Positions 22,078 through 27,868 of a DNA stretch of 27,868 nucleotides are shown piece after piece. This stretch comes from CAYUXF01 sp964448755 (GTDB lineage: Bacteria; Margulisbacteria; Termititenacia; Termititenacales; CAYUXF01), in the NCBI GenBank assembly GCA_964448755.1, contig CAYUXF010000018.1, forward strand, positions 1 through 27,868, given 5' to 3'. The translations under genes and the position numbers were made by a program. The stretch's first letter is position 1; the number at the start of each line of letters is the position of its first letter. The notes under the pieces are model-generated. The model was not told the DNA's origin, made no database searches, and saw nothing but the letters and a program-made list of their open reading frames with translations.

Positions 22078-23150
22078 ATGGCCAGTTCTATTGAAGAATT
22101 TTCTCACCTTTTTCTCTCTAGTGAAAAAGAAAAAAACCCAAAAAAACGCGGTGGCACAGCCATTGTAGATAAAGATGTCCCGGAAAGTAGCGGGTTTTTA
22201 GCTTTTTATGATCTCAAAGAAAATCCTTTTATGGATTCGGTCAATACCCGTTTTTTTTATCATTCCCAGGGACACGATGAAATTTATCAGAAGATGAAGA
22301 TGTGTGTTGAGCAAAATATTTCGCTGGGTCTTGTCGCTGGCCCTTCTGGAGTCGGCAAAACTATGATCACGCAAATGCTCCTCACCTCACTTGATCCGCA
22401 AAAATATCACATTATTGTCGTCCTGGTCTCGCCAGGTATGACTAAATCGGCACTTTTAAAAGAAATTTTATTGGAATTAAATTTAGGACATCACCTTAAG
22501 AATGCCTCGCAAACTTATGATCTTATTAAGATCTTGCAAGAACAGGTTATTAAGCTCTATCAAGAGGGCAAGCGCCTGGTAATAATGATCGACGAGGCCC
22601 ATTTTTTAGAATCTTCTTCGCTCCACATTTTAAGAACTATTTCTAATATAGAACTGCCCGAACTAAAACTTGTCTCTATTTTATTGTTCACCGAAGAGGT
22701 TTTTTTAAGAAGGATCCGCCACGAAAGTTATAACTCCTTGCGCAACAGAATGTATATTCAAGAGGAATTGCTGCCATTTTCACTCAACGAAATGCGCAGT
22801 TATATCCGCTACCGTGTTACCAAAGCAGGTGGCGATCCGGAACTTCTTTTTGATGAAGAGGTCTATCAGGTTATTCATACCGCGACAGCTGGCATTGCCA
22901 GAGAAGTTAACAACCTCTGCTATAACGCCATGGTCGAAGCCTTTCTGCAAAAATCTAAACGGGTAACCAATAAAGTTCNNNNNNNNNNNNNNNNNNNNNN
23001 NNNNNNNNNNNNNNNNNNNNNNNNNNNNNNNNNNNNNNNNNNNNNNNNNNNNNNNNNNNNNNNNNNNNNNNNNNNNNNAACGCCATGGTCGAAGCCTTTC
23101 TGCAAAAATCTAAACGGGTAACCAATAAAGTTCTTTTGAAGTGTCTATAA
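22078..23150 (+). CDS. ExeA/GspA-like AAA ATPase, split only by an assembly gap
   Basis: P-loop ATPase of the ExeA/GspA family, which in Gram-negative bacteria helps build type II secretion or pilus machinery at the inner face of the envelope. FYDLKENPFMDS (43-54) and the FYHSQGHDEI segment are the family's N-terminal signature. Walker A is GPSGVGKT (88-95), Walker B VIMIDEAH (168-175), and RNRMYIQEELLPFS carries the likely sensor/arginine region. The first 40 residues are unique. The N run with one duplicated 55-bp copy adds 155 bases and breaks the raw frame; removing them gives 918 bp encoding 305 aa ending KRVTNKVLLKCL. Without peptidoglycan-binding or membrane segments at the C-terminus it is shorter than ExeA. 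GGAGGA precedes the ATG. No secretion genes are adjacent; a TniB-like role is an alternative but less likely. Confidence 0.88.
22924..22978. repeat. 55-bp exact repeat, left side of assembly gap 2
   Basis: Identical to 23079-23133. Both copies encode the same stretch of the ATPase C-terminus, consistent with an unmerged contig overlap. Confidence 0.9.
22979..23078. other. Assembly gap of 100 N inside the ExeA-like ATPase gene
   Basis: Same structure as the gap at 12926: a 100-N placeholder between identical 55-bp sequences. Reading frame continuity indicates no missing sequence. Confidence 0.95.
23079..23133. repeat. 55-bp exact repeat, right side of assembly gap 2
   Basis: Second copy of 22924-22978, running directly into the last codons and stop of the ATPase gene. 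Confidence 0.9.
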
Positions 23151-23166
23151 AATAATTTGGCTAGTA

Positions 23167-26100
23167 TTAATCTATTGTTACAGTGTAATTAAATGTCGCT
23201 CTGCCGCCCGGCAAAAGGTCGAACTTATACTCTATAGCACTGCCTGTCCCGGCCTGACCTGTCGCGCCAAGATATTCAACATTCTCAATATCGCCATTGA
23301 CGGTCGGGGCATTCTCGCCAAGATCATATAAATGCATGCTGTCAGGAACAAGGTCTTTAACATAGCAATCTGTAGCCATATATTCGCCTTCATTAAAAAT
23401 AACTACTGTGAAATTGATCTTACTGCCTGGCACCATGTTTTTAGATGTAACAGTCTCACCATTGTATCCCGGCGGTGCTTCAAAAGCATAATCTTTGCTT
23501 AAGATCTTCACTAAAGCGTTGGACAACGTCTTTAACCAGAAGATATCGGCAACCTGATCGGCCGGCGCGGTTATATTAATTGTAATGTTGACCGTTTGGC
23601 CATAATGATCGCCAATATCAAAATTCAGGTTAAAGTCGGTCGAACCGGCAGAACTATTATCGGCAATAATATCGTAAATATTATATTCCACACCATTAAC
23701 CGCTAAGTAAACATTGATATTTTCAGACGGCTCAACATGGTTCCTGACGCGGAAAGTAACATCTACTGTAGCGGCATTGCCGGTAGAATATTTATCCGGT
23801 GCTACTGCCGTGAGATAAATATGTTCGTATTCGTAAGCGCCAATATCATAGCCGTCATAGATGCCGCGGACCATACCGCGGATATCGTCAGTCACAGAAA
23901 CATTACTGGTGCCGGCATCGACACACGGTGAATTGTATGCCAACTGCAAGAAGCGGGCATTACTTGAAGCTTCAGAATAAAAGAGAGGATCACCAATTAA
24001 TACATCATCTACTAATATAAATGTATTGTTTTCTCCAATATTCTGAGTTGAAAAAGAACAATGCGCAAAAGAAAGAACTGAGTTCATAAATGGATTCGAA
24101 TTATTTTTACAGAATATTGTATTTATTGCATTAACCGTACAGCCATACACAAGGGCAGCATCTGTCCCATAATTTCCATAAAATGTACTATTATTAATAT
24201 CAAAAACAAGATCATAAGCAATACCTACATTCTCAATTGAATGATTCTCACTAAATATACAATTATTTACAGTCCAGTGACCCAGAGCCGCTACACCAAC
24301 AACATAGGCATTATTTCTATCAAACTTACTATTTTTAACAACCCAATCAGATTCATATGAAACACCGGCAGCATTAAGCGGACCTGAATTTTCCTGAAAT
24401 AAACTATTATCTACCGTCCAATCACCTCTTAATGCTACTCCACCATTCAAGAAAACACTATTGGCATAAAAAATACTATTTGCTACATCCCAATTACCAT
24501 AAGCAGAAAACCCGCCATTATGTGCATGATTTTTTATAATAAAAGCATCTCTTAAATAAATATTTGCACTTGAAGCATAAAAAGCTCCACCACTCATTCC
24601 TCCATTAACAATATTGCCAGAAATAACTATATTGGTCATATTAACAGTCATAGCGGTATCCGGCGTACAATAGAAAGCGCCGCCATGATTACCAGAAACA
24701 AAACCATCACGTATCGTCAGATCACGAATACTCAAACTGACAGATTCATCAAGATCAAAGATACGATGTGTGCCGCCGCCGGAAAGAACAACATTGAGAG
24801 AAGTTGTGCCGTCAGCGCCACGGATAGTTAACCCATCTTTATTTGGCCAGTTAATTGTCACGCCCTGATCATAAGTGCCGGTAAAAACATGGACAAAGCC
24901 ATTGGCCGTCACCTGATCGAGCGCTCTTTGCACTGTTCTGTATGGACGGCTCTCTGAACCGATACCGGTCAGATCACTGCCAGAAAGCGCAATATAAGCA
25001 TTTATTAAAGTTTCGGTCCTGAAAGAATAACTTAACGTTACCGGGTTATTATTGCGGTCAGTAGCGGCAATATCAACTGTCACCAGATATTCATAATCAT
25101 ACGGGAACGAAATATTGACAGTCACTCTATAACCGTTCTCATTAAGAGGTGTCACTACCACATTAAAGGAAGTCTCGTCAGCGCTCAAGCCGCGGCTAAC
25201 AGCCAGCTCAGCGTTGATCGTTACAAAAATAGACCCGGTATCGATAGTAATATTATCGGTCACATCAAAGACCAGAGAAATATCAACCAGTTGATCAACA
25301 GAATCAATTGCCGGCATAATAATATTGATCGTCGGCAGAATATCATCACCAAAAGAACCGCTGTCTAGCCAGGGGACAACTGCGGTCCAGCCATTACCTG
25401 TTACAAAATAAGAATAAATATAAAAATAATTGACGTCCGGTCCGCTGAGTTTGGTCGCGTAATTATCGGGCGAAACAACCACAATAGGGTCAGCTTTTAA
25501 TTGTTCCGAAGCTGTCACTAAAATACTAGCGGTAGTTAAAAATGCCGCCGGGTTTGGTGTCGCGCTGATCTGGAAAGTCGGCGCGCCAAAATCGATCTGA
25601 ACTGCATTAGTAATATTATTGATAGTTTCGTTGCCCGCCTCATCATGAACAGTAATAGTTAAATTAGAAAAATTAGAACCATTATTATCGGCAGTAGTCA
25701 GCACTCTTTCAAAAACATACTGTCCGGTACCGGCACCGGAAATCTTTGTCGCGGCACCGCCGGTAAAGACAACCTGCGGATAACCTGCCGCAATAACACC
25801 TGAGGCATCGCTGACATTAAAAGTTACTCTGGCTGTATAGCCAATACCAAGAGGGCCGGCATCATATAAAACACTGCCAATAGCCGGGTTTTCTCTATCA
25901 ATATAATAAACTGCTGTTTTATTTGTTTCGGTATTGGTACCACTAATGGCCCAGTCTTCGGCAGAATAATTAACAGTAACTTTAACAAATTGAGTAGCAT
26001 TGCCGGTAATTAATACTGAGCCGTTCCTGTTTAATGTATAAACTTTATTGGCTTCTCCCTGTTTAATTACCGTAATATTAATCGTCGCTTCATCGGCCAG

Positions 26101-26757
26101 CTCATCGGTATCAAAAGCCACATTAGTATCAGCATTATAATAACCGGGAGCAGGAAGCAGCGCTGTCAAAGGTGCTGTAGTATCTATGACAACAGAAAAA
26201 TTATCATTGGTCAGCACGCCGGTAATATCATCGCCCAAATTATTTTGAACATCGGCCCAGCGGCTGTCAAAAGGAATCTGCACTCCCCCCAGTGCAGCAT
26301 TCCTGGAAACTTTAAACTCTAAGGTATAAAGAAGAATATCTCTATTAAGATCTTCTGTGCCCAAAGCCCAGGAAGTGCCAACAGTATTGGCTTTTTGATA
26401 TTTAACCATTGTGTAATTTCCGTTTGAGTCAAATTCGGTATCAACAATGTCTGTTTCCCAAATAGCGCCAGACTCCCCATTAATAGCTGCGGGGTTAGAA
26501 ATAGTCACATCATAAAAGATCGTATTATTATAAGAAACATTTGCCTCGATCAGGTCAATATTATCTGTGGCATTGGCGCGCATAAAAACATCAACCTTAT
26601 AAGTAAGATTCTCTGCATTGCGTTCAAAATTTCTGCCGTTAGCGGCATTGGGAGACGTAAACAATTGAACACTGGCAAAAGCGCAAGAACACAAGATAAC
26701 AAATAAACAAATTTGTTTTAAAAGATTATTCATTATATTTTTATAATAAATATTCAT
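23167..26757 (-). CDS. Large secreted protein: cohesin-like, Ig-like, parallel beta-helix and DUF11-like domains
   Basis: 1196 aa, probably cell-surface or extracellular. A signal peptide (residues 1-28, KQICLFVILCSCAFA) precedes a cohesin-like beta-sandwich (about 30-190). Several Ig-like modules follow (190-580), with DxTAP linkers and DEAGNET. A right-handed beta-helix (585-975) begins NAYIALSGSDLTGIGSESRP, a DUF1565-type opening, and closes with PCVDAGTSN...DIGAYEYE, usual in pectate-lyase-like surface proteins. The end (1085-1196) is a DUF11-like adhesion module. No sorting signal is seen and no lyase active site could be placed, so adhesion or polysaccharide binding is likelier than catalysis. 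ATG at 26757 is chosen because GGGGAAAG sits just upstream and a signal peptide follows; the frame is open further upstream but overlaps the preceding gene. The gene follows the upstream surface gene by 10 bp. Confidence 0.88.
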   Translation of the reverse strand: MNIYYKNIMNNLLKQICLFVILCSCAFASVQLFTSPNAANGRNFERNAENLTYKVDVFMRANATDNIDLIEANVSYNNTIFYDVTISNPAAINGESGAIWETDIVDTEFDSNGNYTMVKYQKANTVGTSWALGTEDLNRDILLYTLEFKVSRNAALGGVQIPFDSRWADVQNNLGDDITGVLTNDNFSVVIDTTAPLTALLPAPGYYNADTNVAFDTDELADEATINITVIKQGEANKVYTLNRNGSVLITGNATQFVKVTVNYSAEDWAISGTNTETNKTAVYYIDRENPAIGSVLYDAGPLGIGYTARVTFNVSDASGVIAAGYPQVVFTGGAATKISGAGTGQYVFERVLTTADNNGSNFSNLTITVHDEAGNETINNITNAVQIDFGAPTFQISATPNPAAFLTTASILVTASEQLKADPIVVVSPDNYATKLSGPDVNYFYIYSYFVTGNGWTAVVPWLDSGSFGDDILPTINIIMPAIDSVDQLVDISLVFDVTDNITIDTGSIFVTINAELAVSRGLSADETSFNVVVTPLNENGYRVTVNISFPYDYEYLVTVDIAATDRNNNPVTLSYSFRTETLINAYIALSGSDLTGIGSESRPYRTVQRALDQVTANGFVHVFTGTYDQGVTINWPNKDGLTIRGADGTTSLNVVLSGGGTHRIFDLDESVSLSIRDLTIRDGFVSGNHGGAFYCTPDTAMTVNMTNIVISGNIVNGGMSGGAFYASSANIYLRDAFIIKNHAHNGGFSAYGNWDVANSIFYANSVFLNGGVALRGDWTVDNSLFQENSGPLNAAGVSYESDWVVKNSKFDRNNAYVVGVAALGHWTVNNCIFSENHSIENVGIAYDLVFDINNSTFYGNYGTDAALVYGCTVNAINTIFCKNNSNPFMNSVLSFAHCSFSTQNIGENNTFILVDDVLIGDPLFYSEASSNARFLQLAYNSPCVDAGTSNVSVTDDIRGMVRGIYDGYDIGAYEYEHIYLTAVAPDKYSTGNAATVDVTFRVRNHVEPSENINVYLAVNGVEYNIYDIIADNSSAGSTDFNLNFDIGDHYGQTVNITINITAPADQVADIFWLKTLSNALVKILSKDYAFEAPPGYNGETVTSKNMVPGSKINFTVVIFNEGEYMATDCYVKDLVPDSMHLYDLGENAPTVNGDIENVEYLGATGQAGTGSAIEYKFDLLPGGRATFNYTVTID
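24133..24510 (-). repeat. Five 23-25-residue beta-helix coils encoded in an AT-rich stretch
   Basis: Codons for residues about 750-875 of the surface protein contain five coils aligned by an aromatic at 756, 780, 805, 828 (Trp) and 852 (Phe), with pattern W-x-V-x-N-S-x-F-x-x-N. Spacings are 24, 25, 23 and 24. The DNA is clearly more AT-rich than the flanking parts of the same gene. Confidence 0.65.
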
Positions 26758-26767
26758 TTTCTTTCCC

Positions 26768-27868
26768 CTATTGCTCATCATAAACAAACTCCAAATAACC
26801 CGTGCCGGTGCCTGTGTTATCCAGAAGATCAGTCCCGGTAACTGTAATATTGCCCCAGCCGTCATTGCTGTTAGAAGCGTTGCCGGCAAGATCATAGCCA
26901 TGAACAACAATTATTGCGGTTATTTCTGTGCCATCTAGCACCGCGGAGCGGTAAACGTATTGCCAGCTGCCATCACCATTATCAATTTCGTTTATTCTGA
27001 CAGCTGTTTTGCCCATAATATTTACGGTAGTAGTTTCAGCCAGTTTTTCAGAAGCATTAAAAGTTATTATTACCGGATTACCAGAAACTACCGGATTGGG
27101 CGCTATCGCCAATGGAGTATAGTCTGCCGCGGTAAAATCTAATTTTGTTTCTAAAGAACTATCGGTGGTTTGATTCCCCAGTACATCCTGAATAGCAACC
27201 CGAATATTTTGTGAACCCTCCGCTTCACTGCCGGTCAAAATATAAGTATAAACATAATCCGGATGAGCTACCGAAGTGTCTCTGGTAAAAGCATAAGTAC
27301 CACCAGCCAAAAGTTGAACTACCGGCAAAGCGCCCAGCGTTTCGCCAACAGTAAAGCTTACGGTAATTGTATCGCCGCTCTTGACCAGCGCAGGCTCAAT
27401 GGCCAGACTATCCATTGTAGGAGCTATAGTATCGACAGTGTAAGTTTCTGTCTGTACACCAGTCCAGTTATTGTCATTATCAGCGGCGGCAAATTTAAGT
27501 GTAACCTCGCCAATATTTGGAGTGATCGCGATCGGCCCGGTATATGTCAATCCGGCAATAGTCGGATCGCTGCCATCTAACGTATATTTAATATATTGCA
27601 AATCATCACCTAAAAGCCATTGTGTCACTACATTGGTTATGGTGATCAGTTGCTGTTGGGCAGAATTCATTGATGTAGAAGCTGGATTCACTGTTAATTG
27701 TGGCGCAGTAGCATCTGCAGCAACAGTAATTACGGCCAGTGTTGAACCTGTCACATCGGCAGGGTTATAAGTACCGGTACAGAAACGGCTGAGGAAAAGA
27801 CCCATTAAACTTTCCGCCTCAGTATTGGCAACATCATTCGTATAGTAAGGAGTGAAATCAAAAGCACA
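26768..27868 (-). CDS. C-terminal part of a large secreted Ig/beta-helix protein (5' end outside window)
   Basis: The frame is open to the last base of the window; codons upstream of the ATG at 27805 continue in frame (AFDFTPYYTNDVANTEAE), so that ATG is internal and at least 366 codons are visible. AFDFTPYY resembles the closing segment of a beta-helix. A chitobiase/beta-hexosaminidase C-terminal-type module follows (IKYTLDGSDPTIAGLTYTGP), then two Ig-like modules with DTIAP and DLAGN signatures, ending in GTGYLEFVYDEQ. Likely secreted and built from the same kinds of modules as the next gene, suggesting paralogous surface components of one operon. The TAG stop overlaps the ribosome-binding site of the following gene. 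Function unknown beyond probable adhesion or glycan binding. Confidence 0.85.
   Translation of the reverse strand, partial: CAFDFTPYYTNDVANTEAESLMGLFLSRFCTGTYNPADVTGSTLAVITVAADATAPQLTVNPASTSMNSAQQQLITITNVVTQWLLGDDLQYIKYTLDGSDPTIAGLTYTGPIAITPNIGEVTLKFAAADNDNNWTGVQTETYTVDTIAPTMDSLAIEPALVKSGDTITVSFTVGETLGALPVVQLLAGGTYAFTRDTSVAHPDYVYTYILTGSEAEGSQNIRVAIQDVLGNQTTDSSLETKLDFTAADYTPLAIAPNPVVSGNPVIITFNASEKLAETTTVNIMGKTAVRINEIDNGDGSWQYVYRSAVLDGTEITAIIVVHGYDLAGNASNSNDGWGNITVTGTDLLDNTGTGTGYLEFVYDEQ

Noticed and set aside
26758..26910. Extending the 1196-aa secreted protein to ATG 26910
   Set aside because: The extra 51 residues overlap the upstream gene in another frame, and a good ribosome-binding site plus signal peptide mark ATG 26757.
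1..27868. CRISPR array, insertion sequence or transposase
   Set aside because: No regularly spaced repeats and no transposase-like protein were found on either strand.

Overview
The window is a moderately AT-rich bacterial scaffold fragment with dense, ordinary coding. It looks like metagenome assembly output: two 100-N gaps (12926-13025, 22979-23078) are each flanked by an exact 55-bp repeat, and collapsing the repeats restores two intact genes. The gene set (HydF, citramalate synthase, CstA, diadenylate cyclase, large Ig/beta-helix secreted proteins, an M48 lipoprotein) suggests an anaerobic, probably diderm bacterium from a poorly cultured phylum. Margulisbacteria, Omnitrophota or Elusimicrobiota would fit, but nothing here fixes the lineage.

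Layout. 1-2.9 kb, minus strand: a divergent CheD-like protein, an unrecognised protein and a GGDEF diguanylate cyclase. 2.9-5.7 kb: a GNAT-like protein (+), a MATE exporter (-) and a small, possibly GNAT-like protein (-). 5.8-9.95 kb, minus strand: an M29 aminopeptidase with its own extended -10 promoter, then the operon rsmE / M48 lipoprotein peptidase / SpoU methyltransferase. 10.1-13.3 kb: cstA (+) converging on a sodium:solute symporter (-) across a bidirectional terminator. 13.4-14.7 kb: a tRNA-Arg(ACG) gene surrounded by duplicated pieces of itself, with a lone Bro-N/DinD-like gene lying between two exact copies of the tRNA 3' end. 14.7-17.0 kb: aroC-hydF. 17.1-21.6 kb: cimA-lysA-cdaA-panB behind a near-consensus promoter. 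21.6-23.15 kb: a single-domain response regulator and an ExeA-like AAA ATPase. 23.17-27.87 kb, minus strand: two large secreted proteins in tandem, the upstream one running off the window.

How the genes fit together. cimA (isoleucine branch), lysA (lysine), panB (pantothenate) and aroC (aromatic amino acids) are anabolic. cdaA adds c-di-AMP signalling and overlaps lysA by 4 bp. HydF implies an [FeFe] hydrogenase elsewhere in the genome. CstA and the symporter are uptake systems.

The most unusual locus is 13.4-14.6 kb. The tRNA 3' end is duplicated 929 bp away on the far side of the Bro-N gene, as in integration at a tRNA 3' end, but no integrase is present. The tRNA 5' end is duplicated directly at 14567-14579, and an inverted copy of its nucleotides 4-17 lies at 14467-14480. 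No CRISPR array or insertion sequence was seen, and no gene-free stretch exceeds 300 bases. The longest, 14435-14694, holds the tRNA-derived repeats, two short hairpins and the aroC promoter. Bases 1-126 show nothing I can name.
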